Origin: Melampsora larici-populina 98AG31
Taxonomy: Eukaryota; Basidiomycota; Pucciniomycetes; Pucciniales; Melampsoraceae
Length of the DNA: 64,000 nucleotides
Assembly (NCBI RefSeq): GCF_000204055.1
Contig: NW_006768798.1
Coordinates: 423,743 to 487,742, forward strand
Direction: 5' to 3'
Below the pieces are notes generated by a model, which searched no databases, was not told where the DNA came from, and saw only the letters and a list, made by a program, of their open reading frames with translations. Shown piece after piece: positions 13,227 through 24,890 of this stretch; position 1 is the first letter of the stretch, and the number at the start of each line of letters is the position of its first letter. The translations under genes and the position numbers were made by a program.

Positions 13227-14385
13227 ATGAATGACTCATTCGATTTGATTGAAGTCAGATTACCAAATCAAAATCAACCCAAACCAAATCTAATTCATCT
13301 TCAACATCTCATCAACTCTTGTATTCATCCATCAATCCATTCTAGAACAATCTCATTAAACTCAGACATTCAATCACCACCACCGCCATTCATACTTTGC
13401 GAAGATAGCGAATCAGATCATGAAGTCGATTCGGTTTCTTCTTCTGATTCATCCTATGATTTGGGTGAAGGAGCACTAGAACATTGTATTTCTCCAGTTC
13501 AGTTTCTTTTCAAACCATACATTCCAATCTGATTCTTGAAAGAAAAGAAATTAATGAACAGGATCGGTTGATTTGATCTTTCTGATTAGCCGTACAGAAC
13601 ACCTATCAGGAATCTCGATGATGATTATGATCATTCACCTTCAAATCTTCTAAATCATTCTCAATCAAGTATACCACCATGGCCAAAGTATCAACCATTA
13701 CCATGTACCGATCAATCCATTCCATACGATCTTAAATCTCTTTCTTCTTCTTATTCACTTTCTCGTGGGTTTTGGTTCATTCCGGTTCACAAACACGAAT
13801 CGAATTCGTTGGATTTTTATTCGATTTATCATCGTCAAATCAGTTTACCTTATTGGACTGATCATCGGATCTCTTCTTCTGATCGGACGCTCAAATCGGA
13901 TTCTAAGTCGATTGTTTGGGATCCGTATCGGTTGAAGTTGGTTTGGAAATTGATGGGTACACTTGGTGAACAACAGAAATTAGGAAACGTGGTCACTTTA
14001 GCTATGTACATTTATCATCAGTTTCATAAATCTTGATTTCTTTGATTTTCGGGTTTTTGATGGTTTTGGTATTTGGATTTATAGAGTAGCATCACATCTC
14101 AATTCACTCAAACCAAGACCATCAAATCCCCAATCCTCAACCTCAACAACTGAACCCGATCTCTTTGGTGATCATTTACGAATTTGGTGTGATGTGAAAT
14201 CATCATTACTAGTACGAAGGTTTCTTTCAGATATCAGTTTAAAGATGGCCATCCGAACCCATGTTTTGAATCCATCTGATCCATCTCATCAAGATTTCTT
14301 GGATCATCTTCAGCATGGGAAATGGTTAAAGAATTGTGTGTTTATGTGGTTTGATCAGTTTGGGATTCCTCGTGGTTATTCATGA
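13227..14385 (+). CDS. Uncharacterised protein, three exons
   Basis: Starts at 13227 (MNDSFDLIEVRLPN). Exon 1 runs to about 13497 (ends CISP, donor GTTCAG), exon 2 from 13592 (PYRTPIRNLDDDYDH) to about 14005, and exon 3 from about 14087 to the stop after FDQFGIPRGYS at 14385. The N-terminal part has a proline run (QSPPPPFIL) then an acidic/serine stretch (CEDSESDHEVDSVSSSDSS). The C-terminal part is globular, with tryptophans and a pattern such as SIVWDPYRLKLVWKLMG and WLKNCVFMWFDQFGIPRG. No membrane segment or signal peptide. I recognise no family. Codon use and AT-content match the neighbouring host genes, so it is probably a real rust-lineage gene. Exact splice sites are approximate. Confidence 0.6.
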
Positions 14386-14671
14386 GTTTGGTTGAAGAAG
14401 AATTGGAGTTTTGGAGTTTTTTGTTTATGAAGTGAGGATGTTTGATTGGATTTGAATGGATTTATTGTACAAATGTCAGATTTACATTTTTTACATTTTT
14501 CTTTATGGTCTGCTGGCTTTAGGAAACAATTGGGTTTCTCAAACCTTGAGTTTTCAAGGATGATTATTTCTTTCAAGATGATCAAACCTGGTTATCTTTC
14601 AACATTGAAGAATATTAAACTTCATGACTGATTTGTACAATTTAACTCAAAATCCATTGTCTGGGCTCTAG

Positions 14672-15114
14672 CAAGGCTGCCACTATACTAGACTATACTA
14701 TACTATACTGCACTAGACTATACTGGACATGAAATATACTTGGTATATTTGGAATGTATTGCAGTACATTCAGAAACTTGTATAGGTGTCTACTGGGTAT
14801 ATTTTTGAGTATATGTACATCCATATTCATGATTGATGAACATTTGAAAAAAAAACTTTATGAATAAACACAGTAAATTGTGAATACAGGTACAGCAAAG
14901 ATCATGAATCACCACAGTTTTGCTGTGATCAATCAAATAGATTTTTCAAAACATTTTAAAAGTTTTTTTTTTCTAGTGTTCATCAATCATGAATAGTATA
15001 TGGCTGTAGTATATGTCCAAATATACTGGCATAATTCTTGTAATTCTCAGTATAGTATGGTTGAAATATATTATACCAATAGTATGATATACCATGTATA
15101 CTGGTGGCAGCCTT
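14672..15114. mobile_element. hAT-like foldback MITE
   Basis: Terminal inverted repeats CAAGGCTGCCAC at the left and GTGGCAGCCTT(G) at the right, flanked by an 8-bp direct repeat GGCTCTAG (14664-14671 and 15115-15122). The interior is AT-rich with many TATACT words and a second, inner inverted repeat (ATTCATGATTGATGAACA near 14826-14843 against its complement near 14979-14996). It has no coding capacity. The 8-bp duplication and short TIRs fit a non-autonomous hAT element. Confidence 0.8.
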
Positions 15115-15122
15115 GGCTCTAG

Positions 15123-15435
15123 TGAAATTATCTTGATGGGTTATGAAAGAAATGTTTGATGTTTGTTCTTCTTCTTTGTAATCAGGATGAGAGATTTATG
15201 GTCTTGATTAACTAAAGTTCTTTGATAGGTATATTAAAGTAGAGATCATGATGATGAAGTCTGTAAACTAAAAATGATCAAAAGAAATAAAAATTTGAAA
15301 ATCTGGATTGGCTTGGAGGTACAGAAGAATAGAACCAATCCATTCACCAATGCTAGCCAAATGGTTCTATGGATAATTGGCCTATAGCTTTCCAGTCTTG
15401 TGGGCACCTGTCCAGTGGGTGAGATGTGGGCAGAA
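15123..15435. other. Spacer between MITE and LTR element
   Basis: About 310 bp without recognisable genes or repeats; it ends in the GTGGA target duplication of the following retrotransposon. Confidence 0.5.
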
Positions 15436-15440
15436 GTGGA

Positions 15441-16197
15441 TGTCAGCCCTGAGCCCTGTGTACAGGACCACGGACTAACAAACACACATGTAAATATATG
15501 TAATACGTATGTAATTATACAAAACTTGTCTAAAACCATAAGAATTACAACTCATGGCTCAGTTTCAAGAGTCACTTAAGTAACAAGACTTACTAGGACT
15601 TAACTAGTAATAGTAAACCTAACCCAAACCTAACCCAAACCTAACTCAAAGAAAAGCAAACCTAAGCGCCAACCACAAGTTGACGCCTAGATCTGGAATA
15701 TATAAACTCTTCTTCTTCCCACTCTAGAAGAAGAACCAACTGATTATCATTCCACAATTCTACATCACAACTTACTTGATTCTTACCAAGAATATTGAGT
15801 ATAGTGATTTTATTGTACTTGATCTTATAGTTCTACAACCTTCCTCAAGCCCTTGTGAGCTTTAAAGTGGTGGTTCTAAACTAGTGGGACTATATAGTTA
15901 TAGAACCAAGCTTTAGAATTGCATAGGATACCTCCTGAGTTGAGTGTAAAGTATCCGGTGGAACCTTTGAGCAATCAGAGTGTAAAGTTCTGCAGGCTCT
16001 ATCCCCAACAGAGCTCTTGAGTAAGCTCCTTTGAAGGATTACTCAGCCATCCCACTGGCTTTAAACCCTCTTCTTAGAGGTCAACTAACTGAAGTCTTTA
16101 CTTGTTTATACCAAGTAAAGACTTTGTTAATCCTTATTCCACCCTTACTTCACCTTTTTTAGTGAAGAGTCAGCCAAAAAGTAGCTGACCCCTCACA
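15441..16197 (+). repeat. 5' LTR of chromovirus
   Basis: Starts TGTCAGCC and ends CCCCTCACA. It contains a TATA box (TATATAAA, 15699-15706) and, just upstream, a telomere-like tract of CCTAACCCAAA repeats (about 15618-15650). Identical in length to the 3' LTR, with about six substitutions by eye. Confidence 0.95.
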
Positions 16198-16200
16198 ACT

Positions 16201-16218
16201 TGGGGGCCTCATCCGGTT
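16201..16218 (+). promoter_or_regulatory. Primer-binding site
   Basis: TGGGGGCCTCATCCGG begins three bases after the 5' LTR, the standard place for tRNA priming. It starts with TGG, the complement of a tRNA CCA end. It resembles the tRNA-Pro binding site used by several vertebrate retroviruses, with one extra base; the primer identity is inference. Confidence 0.6.
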
Positions 16219-18176
16219 TTTGTTCCTACAGACCTCTTTCTGTCCAGTCTCATTTTGTTTTACTTTACTTCTCTTTTAATACAAAAAATATCTATTTCTT
16301 TTCCTTCAAATTCTAGAATTTCCATTTTTTCTTTCCTCTTATTTTTTTAAGATCACATTTAATTGTGATCACAAGTATTTCCTCAGTTTGTAGATTCAAT
16401 ATACTAAAGTGTTGTTCAACTGTAATTGAAATATTCACAATTCTTCTTCAGAAGAGTCTACTCAATTACATTAAAAGACACCCCATTTTTTTCAATTAAG
16501 TGTGATATTTCATGTACACACTGAGAAAAGAGAATTAACAAGCTATTACATACATATATAGCATCATTTATACTACTTGTCTTTTAGTATTTGTGCTACA
16601 TATATATTATTGTCTGTGTGCAACAGTAATTCCACATTGTGTTGAATTATTTGACAAAAATAGTGGACAGAGCACGTGTGTAGTTTATTACACAGCGTGT
16701 CAAGGAAGTGTAGTGTAATTTACATATACTCAACATTTCCATTCTCATAAATTTCAACGTCAAATTCTATAAGCATATTAGCCTTATAGAACTGTCAAGA
16801 GTTGACAGATTCGATCACCTGTCACATTTTCCTCGGAGCCGGGTAATTTTCTTTAGTCCTGCTCCTTGATCATATTGATACAGGGACCTCTACAAACCTC
16901 TACCCTCGGAAATCACCCCACATCATCATAATCCAAACGATCACGACATTCGGACTGATATCTCTCAAACAACATCAACTTTCGAAGACTATTGTCAGTG
17001 TTGCTTGGTCCACGCGTTGTTGGCTTCCCGCTACGAACGCCAGGACCATTCGTCCTGCATTAAGATAATTCAATTCCAATCAAATCATCAAAATTGCGAC
17101 GTCGACCACCTTCATAAATACCTTTGCCATTATCAAACACACGAATTCAATACTGAAAACAAATTATTGCATCTTCTTTTCTCAATACTGGAAAGCTCTG
17201 ATAAAGAAAAAGTGAAGTAAGTTAAACCAACTTACTATTTTGTTCTATCTTGTTCTATTTTTTTTCTTTTCTCATTATTGAAAAGCCTTAACATTTGGTT
17301 TGAATCACGTTATTATTAGTGACTTCATTCGTTCTGGAAGCTTCCACTCAACCACACCAAACAATACGATCAGAAGTTATAAAAACCTACCGAAGTTCTC
17401 CTCTAAACGATTCCTTCCTCAGACGATTTCAGCTCTTTAATCGTATTGCAATTATCAAACTCTTGTTAGTATTTCCCCACTCGCCCTATTACCATTTTGT
17501 AGATTGTCATATTCAGTTTATTATCTCTTCATTTTTCGATCACTTTATTCTTTAGATCACAGTTCCTACAAGCCACCAAGCGAAAAGCATTAGCGTTTAC
17601 AAAGTCGGTGGTTATTATAGTTTTTTATTGTAATTTAATTCGCTCAAACTTGTTAGATCAGAGTCTGATCTCGCATTTGATTCTTTCTCTTCTCTGTTAC
17701 CTATTTTCGAACCGTCCTCTCATTTTTTTCTTCAAGTGGATCCATTAGAGTGCAACGATCAATCTTCGTTTCGAGATCTAGCGAATCGAATCCAAGACGT
17801 TGCAAGCGAAGTCGGGACCTATTCACCTTGCAGTACCCCGGCTATCAATGGTACCATCGCATCAATTGACGGGCAATCAGTTGTATCGGAAACCACACCG
17901 TTACCATCTCGATTCCAGCCAGAAGCGACCAATACACCAACACCATCAGGTAACATTCTTGATTACATTCAAGACCCAGGTGATTTCTTTTGAAGTTTTG
18001 TTATATAGCTTCTATTCACATAAACTCTTTAATAACATATCTTTCACTGTTGATTCCGAACTTATAGACCAGATCAAGGCAGTCAACCACTTGGAAAGTC
18101 AAAGTAAGCAGCCCTTGCTTTGAGAAGTTTTTTTTTAATCTATTTCTGGTTTCTAATTCAAAGATTTGTCTTTATC
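16219..18176 (+). other. Long 5' leader of the chromovirus
   Basis: Nearly 2 kb between the primer-binding site and the gag start. It is AT-rich. Short open frames at 17005-17220 and 17736-17993 are present; the latter (MDPLECNDQSSFRDLANRIQ) has a gag-like composition and ends near GT donors, so it might be an upstream exon spliced to gag. No strong signal decides this. Confidence 0.4.
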
Positions 18177-20982
18177 ATGTCTGCTCGACCTCGGACTCGT
18201 AGTGAATCAAGGAAACGAGCTAGTACAACCGACCTTGCAAGTGACCAACGAAGCGAGGCCGGTGAGTCAACCGATCGCCCAGGAGGACCAAGCCATGCCA
18301 GTGGATCAACCGGGCGGGGGAGACCGCGGACCAGAGGTAAGAAAGTCCTCCCTATTACATCAACACCTATCAGATCAGCAACTGATCCGTTGATTGCAGG
18401 TGAACCAGGCCCATCAACCAGTACCTCAGCAGATCGACCCAGAGGTGACCTACCTATGGACTTTGCTGAACGCACAATACGTGCGTTGGGAAGGGGCCAG
18501 GGAGTTAGGGAAGGATCACCCCAACGCCAAGAAGATGTGTAAGAACGCCATCTTCGAGGCTCGAAGGATCTGGAAGCAACTGATGTTTCAATTCAGGTAC
18601 CCAGACGAAACAATCCACAACCATATCACGAGATGGTTTCGACCGGGCACAACCTCATGGAGACCGTTCTGGATCGATCCGTTCGACTTCAGGGTCTTGC
18701 CAGAGGATCAAGTTTGCATGCCTCAACCTCAAACGAACCATCCCAAGCAGTTCAACAAGAGAACTACCAACGGTCGATCCAATCAATGGGACAACAACCG
18801 CAAGAAGAAGTCCTCGATTTCGACCTCCAAAGCCGTAGTGAAAGCCCAAGTAGCCATGGGTCAGTACCTCATTCGTCAAGAGACTTGGGAGCGTTTCAGA
18901 CGGGGTCATCAAGGCAACTGACTCTAGAGGATGAACGGTTAGTTCACCTTTTTCATTCTATTCTTCATCATGAATTGATTCAACCATGGACTAATCAGAT
19001 TATATCCACTTTGCACCCTGTAGTCCATAGGTCGTCTAAAGATAAAGAACAACTAGCTTATTTCAGTGAATGTGTTAAGAAGATGCATGAGAATATTAAA
19101 GTTGTTCATGGTAAACTTGGATTTGGTTTAAATAATTACAATTCAATCTTGTCAGACCTTGTCCACCATCTTGAAATACAACACAATGAATTGATCAGTG
19201 AAAACCAAAAGTGCCACAGTGGGTTGATTGAGTTATTGGATATTAAAAAGATCCCTTTAGACAAAGAATCTCTAAAAGAGATGAGTGATTTAGTGAGTAA
19301 TAGAGTACAGAAATTACTCAAAGAAAAAATTGAGTCTACTCTACAAAATAATAATACCTTGAGTGTAAAACAAGAACCTTACAATTTTGAAAAGAATTTA
19401 GACGCAAAACTTGATCAGAAATTTGATCAACTCTTTGAAAACTTGAGCAATAAATTAGAAGCAGGTATTACAAACAAAGATCTGCTTACGCAACAATTGC
19501 AAGCTGAAAGAATTTTACATTCCAGGTTGGATTCTTTAGAAAATTTCCTTAAAGATATGGATCATGAGGGACGGATTCAAAGAGAAAAGATTTTATCTGA
19601 AGTTATACAGATCAAAGAAACTATTGCGGCAAGTCCGTGTGTAGAAAAAATACAACCTGAAGTAGTAAAGCCACTGCCCCTTAGGGACTTTGGAAGAGAA
19701 AGTCTTTTAAGAAAAGACATTGAAATGACTGTTTCACCAGCACCTGGGAAGAATCCTGAGGATGTAAGACACTTACTCAGTGATCTTAAAGAACAGATTG
19801 CAGCCCTTGAGCGTGGAGGGAAAGAACAATCAGTAGTGGTTAGAGAAAACAATGACGCACTTGAGTACAAAGAAGCAGTTAGTAAAGCGTTACGCAGAGA
19901 CTGGCCTAAAGATTGGCCAACTTTTGATGGTGAGGGTGAATACAATCACCATGAATTTATTGATTGGGTTGACAGAACATCCAAAACTATGCAAATACCT
20001 GATGAACTTATAGTAGCCAAACTGGGCATTGTGTTCCAAGGTGTAGCCCGACAATGGTTCATAGATTTGGCCAAAGACGAAGATCTTCGGACTTGGACGG
20101 AATGGAAAGCAGCCATGCATGAAAGATTTGGTAACCAAGCATGGAAGAACAAAATGCAAAAATTATACATGGCTGACCACTTTATACCACGGTCAAACGT
20201 GGACTGTGTTAAGTGGGCAAATAAACAAAAGCAGAGAGTACAGGCCTTCCTGCCTACAGCAACACAAGAGGAACTTGTTGAAAAAGTTATGTGGCAGTTA
20301 CCAGGTAACATGCGAATTTTTGTCACGAGCAAACTCAAGGAGCCAGCCAGATGGACTGACTTTTTATTAGCTTTGGAGGACATTTGCAAGACACTGTCAG
20401 AAAGAAGGAATACACAAGTGGTAAACAAGGGTAGACCCTTCATTCCACGGACAGCAGAGCCTCCAACCAACAGCAGTGCAAAAGCAACTGTTGGATCAAC
20501 TGATAAGAAAAGCAGTAAAGCATGTCACACATGTGGGAGTACAGATCCTACACATGTGTGGAAAACCTGTAAAGGCAAAAACAGAGCTATAAATGAGGTT
20601 GATGCAACAGAGGAGACACATGATCAAGACATTGCGGAAGTAGGCATGGAGTTTGTTGAATATGTTAGTGATGAAGAAGATATCTTTGGGTTACTACAGG
20701 ACGGAGAAGTGGAAGTCATTGAAAGTAATTTTTGCACTGACATAGATATTTCTCAGTTACAAGCGGAAGCAGACATGCCCATAATTGGCCATACTAAAGA
20801 CGGTATACAACACATCTCAGATTCTAAGTTGCTCAAATCAAAACCATCAGCAGGCAGAGCTCACACATTAGGCTTCCATAGTCTTACAAGAGTGATTGTC
20901 GAAGGTGTAGAAGCGGAGATGCTTTTGGACAGCGGAGCATCTTGTTCTGTGGTGGGGAGCATTTATTTGGGCACCATTGTTC
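18177..20982 (+). pseudogene. gag: gag and start of protease, with one in-frame stop
   Basis: Reads from MSARPRTRSESRKRAS at 18177. A single TAA (18540-18542) interrupts the frame, which then stays open to the protease. After a disordered N-terminal region and a coiled-coil-like stretch (about 18930-19650), the retrotransposon gag domain is clear: FDGEGEYNHHEFIDWVDR, VARQWFIDL, TWTEWKAAMHERFG. A zinc knuckle variant follows (CHTCGSTDPTHVWKTC, spacing CX2CX6HX4C at about 20521-20568). The protease active site LLDSGASCS is at about 20923-20949. The frame is lost near 20983, where the downstream sequence (DWKHKLMPC) continues in another frame, consistent with one missing base. The TAA could be a CAA-to-TAA mutation. 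Confidence 0.8.
18394..18921 (+). other. Open alternative frame overlapping gag N-terminus
   Basis: This frame stays open across the gag region that holds the TAA, and its protein is rich in tryptophan and aromatic residues (TYLWTLLNAQYVRWEGAREL), unusual for a chance overlap. A possible 63-bp intron with good sites (GTAAGA at 18337, GCAG ending 18399) would join it to an open stretch upstream and remove the TGA at 18391. It may be a decayed or overlapping reading frame; function unknown. Confidence 0.35.
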
Positions 20983-21024
20983 TGATTGGAAACACAAACT
21001 TATGCCATGTAATGATAACATGAA

Positions 21025-21449
21025 NNNNNNNNNNNNNNNNNNNNNNNNNNNNNNNNNNNNNNNNNNNNNNNNNNNNNNNNNNNNNNNNNNNNNNNNNNNN
21101 NNNNNNNNNNNNNNNNNNNNNNNNNNNNNNNNNNNNNNNNNNNNNNNNNNNNNNNNNNNNNNNNNNNNNNNNNNNNNNNNNNNNNNNNNNNNNNNNNNNN
21201 NNNNNNNNNNNNNNNNNNNNNNNNNNNNNNNNNNNNNNNNNNNNNNNNNNNNNNNNNNNNNNNNNNNNNNNNNNNNNNNNNNNNNNNNNNNNNNNNNNNN
21301 NNNNNNNNNNNNNNNNNNNNNNNNNNNNNNNNNNNNNNNNNNNNNNNNNNNNNNNNNNNNNNNNNNNNNNNNNNNNNNNNNNNNNNNNNNNNNNNNNNNN
21401 NNNNNNNNNNNNNNNNNNNNNNNNNNNNNNNNNNNNNNNNNNNNNNNNN
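21025..21449. other. Assembly gap (425 N)
   Basis: Unresolved bases covering the end of protease and the linker to reverse transcriptase. Sequence just right of the gap is repeated 378 bp downstream, typical of a misjoined gap edge. Confidence 0.99.
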
Positions 21450-21957
21450 GTAAAGAATTTGGGCTAGGAGATTCCCCTTTAGGAAGCATCAAAAGCCATC
21501 CTGTCCATGTTCAACTCAATATTGAGAAGCCTTACCCGCCTATTCTGAGGAAAGCAGCTTATCCCGCTAGCCCCAGGAATCAACACCGCAAGCGCTACGC
21601 AACGCAATGGATTTCGACCTATTTCCATTGTGTTGCGCAGTCGGCGCATTATTACGCTACGCAACCACTCCGCAATGGGGTGTTTTTTTTCCAGCCTGAA
21701 ATTGAACCTGTGGGGACACAGATGTCTCAAATGCAGAAGGTTGAAGAAGGAATCAAAGAAGCAGCTTTCTCACCTAAGCTTGAGCCAGAGCAAAAAGGAA
21801 AGTTTGTAAAGCTTATTCATGAGTATTGTAAAGAATTTGGACTGGGAGATTCCCCTTTAGGAAGCATCAAAAGCCATCCCGTCCATGTTCAACTCAATAT
21901 TGAGAAGCCTTACCCGCCTATTCTGAGGAAAGCAGCTTATCCCGCTAGCCCCAGGAA
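21450..21957 (+). repeat. In-frame 378-bp tandem duplication at RT start, with inserted palindromic segment
   Basis: The stretch beginning GTAAAGAATTTGG at 21450 recurs at 21828, and each copy continues for about 130 bp to CCCCAGGAAT. The copies differ at about three sites. Between them, 21581-21690 is a GC-richer segment with inverted arms CTACGCAACGCAATGG and CCATTGTGTTGCGCAG and a third related word at about 21654-21680. The duplication length is a multiple of three, so the frame is kept. Confidence 0.85.
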
Positions 21958-24862
21958 TAGAGTAGAGATTGAAAAGCATATTGAAGAGCTGCTGCAATAT
22001 GGAGTTATCCGTAAAGTAGGAGAGGATGAAGAAGTAGATATAACTACACCAGTCATAATAGCCTGGCATAACGGTAAATCAAGGCTATGTGGTGATTTTC
22101 AAGCATTGAACACATACACAGTGCCAGATAGATACCCACTTCCTCGTATTGAGTATGCGCTCACAAACCTTGGAAAGGCTTTGTATATTACACTCATGGA
22201 TGTAATGAAAGGTTTCCATCAGAATATAGTAGCAGAAGATAGCAGAAAATTCCTGAGAATCATCTGCTATCTAGGTATTTTTGAATATCTGAGGATGCCA
22301 TTTGGAATCAAGAATGCACCAGCATTTTTCCAGAGGATGATGGACATAGAGTTTTCTCAAGAATTACGGGAAGGCTGGGTCATCATATACATTGATGATG
22401 TCATCATCTTTCATGATAACTGGGAGGATCATATCAAAGGAGTAGAAAGGATCCTACAGAAAGTACGAGAGATGGGTATGACTATTTCCCTTAAAAAGAG
22501 TCATTTTGGTTTTAACAGTGTAAAAGCTTTGGGCCATATTGTGTCCGGTTTATGGATTGCCATAGACCAGAACAGGGTAGCAGCAGTTCTGAACAAACAA
22601 TGTCCACAGAATATTAGTGAACTGCAAGCCTTTTTGGGATTTGCAAGCTACTATAGGAATTACTTGCAAGATTACGGGAAAATCTCCAGTAGTTTATACA
22701 AACTTTTAGGCAAGGGTGTTGCATTTGAAATGACCAAGGAAAGGACGGAGGTGTGGGCCACTATTAAACAGATGATTAGTAGTGCTCCACTATTATTGCA
22801 ACCAGATTTCACTAAACCTTTCAAACTCTATGTAGATGCTTCTTTTGATGGTTTAGGAGCAGCACTTCATCAATCCAGGATCATTGATGGGAAGTTGCAA
22901 GAGGGACCAATTGTGTTTATATCACGCAAACTGAAAGACAGTGAAACCAGATATGGGTCTCCACAACTTGAAGTTCTGGGATTAGTCTGGGCGCTTGAGA
23001 AACTCCACTATTATTTGGATGGAGCGTACTTTGAGGTCATCACTGACTGCACAGGAGTCAGGTCTTTGATGAATATCAAAACTCCAAATAGGCATATGCT
23101 TAGATGGATGCTTGCAATCCAGGAATACCGGCCTTATATGACCATTACACATAGACCTGGAAAAATGCACAACAATGCAGATGGATTGAGCAGAATGGCT
23201 TTACCCAATGATGAATCCAATCCAGCATGGGAGCCTGAGGAGGTAGAACTTGACATCCCAGTGATGGGATTGAGTTTGGCTGAACTTAGTGATGAATTTT
23301 TTGAAGAAATTCAGAAGAGTTATAATAACAATCCTAACACTACAAAGTTGATTAAGATTATGAGTCAAGATAAAATAGATATGTCTTTAGTCACCAGTTT
23401 GGATTCTCCATGGAAGGAACTTTACGCTGAAGGAAAATTTTCTTTGCAATCTGGATTACTCTATTACAGAGAAAAGCATACCTCCGTAATAGTACTTGTG
23501 GATAAAGCTCATAAAGAACAAGTGCTCAAAGTATACCATGATGAGATACTTGCAGGACACATGGGTGAAGATAAAACACTAGAAAAAGTTTGTACTACGG
23601 CATGGTGGATCAAGAGAAACCTGGATACCAAGATGTATGTTAACAGCTGTGAAAGATGCCAGAAGGCTAATAAAGCTACTGGAAAGAGGTATGGCCTATT
23701 ACAACACATCCAAGAGCCAACATACCCGTGGGAGATAATTAACATGGATTTTGTCACAGCACTTCCACCAGCAGGAGTAGAGAACTATAATGCTTGCCTG
23801 GTTATTGTTGATAGGTTTTCAAGACGAGCTAGATTTCTGCCGTGTTACAAGGAGTCTACCGCAATGGATATTGCCCTTTTGTTTTGGGAAAGACTGATTA
23901 GTGATGTGGGACTTCCTAAAGTCATAATCAGTGATAGAGATCCAAAGTTTACTTCAGAATTCTGGAAAGGACTTTACAGTATAATGGGGACCAAATTAGC
24001 ATTCTCTACGGCACACCATCCACAAACGGATGGGCTTGCAGAAAAAATGATTCAGACCTTATCAGAAATGGTAAGGAGGTACTGTGCGTTTGGGCTAGAA
24101 TACAAAGACAAAGACGGGATTACGCATGACTGGAAAAGTCTATTGCCTGCTTTAGAAATAGCTTACAATAGCAGTATACACAGCAGCACCAAGAAGAGCC
24201 CTTTTGAAGTAGAGAGAGGATTTTGTCCTAGGCTTCCCAGGGACAAATTTTGCAGTAGGGATGTGGATATTCACCCTACCTTGCTAAGTTTTGCCACAAT
24301 GCTGAACAGAGCAAGGGAATATGCTACTAAGTGTGTCAGAGAGTCAGTAGAGTACAACAAAGAGAGATGGGATAAGTCACATAGAGAACCTGAATTTTCT
24401 GTTGGAGAACAAGTACTGCTTTCCACTGTTAATTTCAATAATATTCAGGGACCAAAGAAATTGAGAGATCAATTTGTAGGCCCTTTTGTGATATCAAAAC
24501 TAGTTGGCACGAATGCAGTGGAACTGATATTGCACGGCGAGTTAGAAAGGAGGCATCCTGTTTTTCCAGTTTCCCTTATTAAGAAGTACACTCCCCCTGA
24601 AGCTAGTGATATTCGACAAACAAGGACGGTACCAGTAGTAGTCATACCTCCGTATGAGCCAGAAGGAGAGAAGAAATTTTTGAAGATACTCAAAGATAAA
24701 CGGGTTAAGGATAAGGATGGTAAGGATACCATCTTATACCTAGTCAGATATAAAGGTAAAGGAGCAGATGGGGATGAATGGCTCCCAGGAGATAAAGTAC
24801 CTAACTCAAAAGTGACTCTTAGAGCTTTTCGAGCAGCTAAGAGAGATGCAGCAGTTCAGTAG
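21450..24862 (+). CDS. pol: pol: reverse transcriptase, RNase H, integrase, chromodomain
   Basis: One open frame from the gap to a TAG at 24860-24862. RT begins in the second duplicate copy: VITPxx-type entry, then YPLPRIEYALTNLGKA, LMDVMKGFHQ (first catalytic Asp), MPFGIKNAPAFFQRMM and the YIDDV box (about 22387). RNase H has KLYVDASFDGLGAAL, SPQLEVLGL and VITDCTGV. Integrase has the HHCC zinc site (HDEILAGHMGE...CERCQ) and the DDE triad in NMDFVTALP, ISDRDPKFTS and HHPQTDGLAEKMIQTL. The C-terminus (about 24675-24830) is a chromodomain: YLVRYKGKGADGDEWLPG. This places the element in the chromovirus clade. Apart from the gap and duplication, no stop or frameshift is visible, so the enzyme part looks recently functional. 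Confidence 0.93.
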
Positions 24863-24878
24863 AAGGATAACCTTCTCT

Positions 24879-24890
24879 GGTGGTGGGGAA
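24879..24890 (+). promoter_or_regulatory. Polypurine tract
   Basis: GGTGGTGGGGAA lies immediately before the 3' LTR, the expected site of plus-strand priming. Confidence 0.75.

Noticed and set aside
18158..18475. Minus-strand open frame across the gag N-terminus
   Set aside because: Shadow of the gag coding sequence; low-complexity Arg/Ser/Pro composition mirrored from the + strand.
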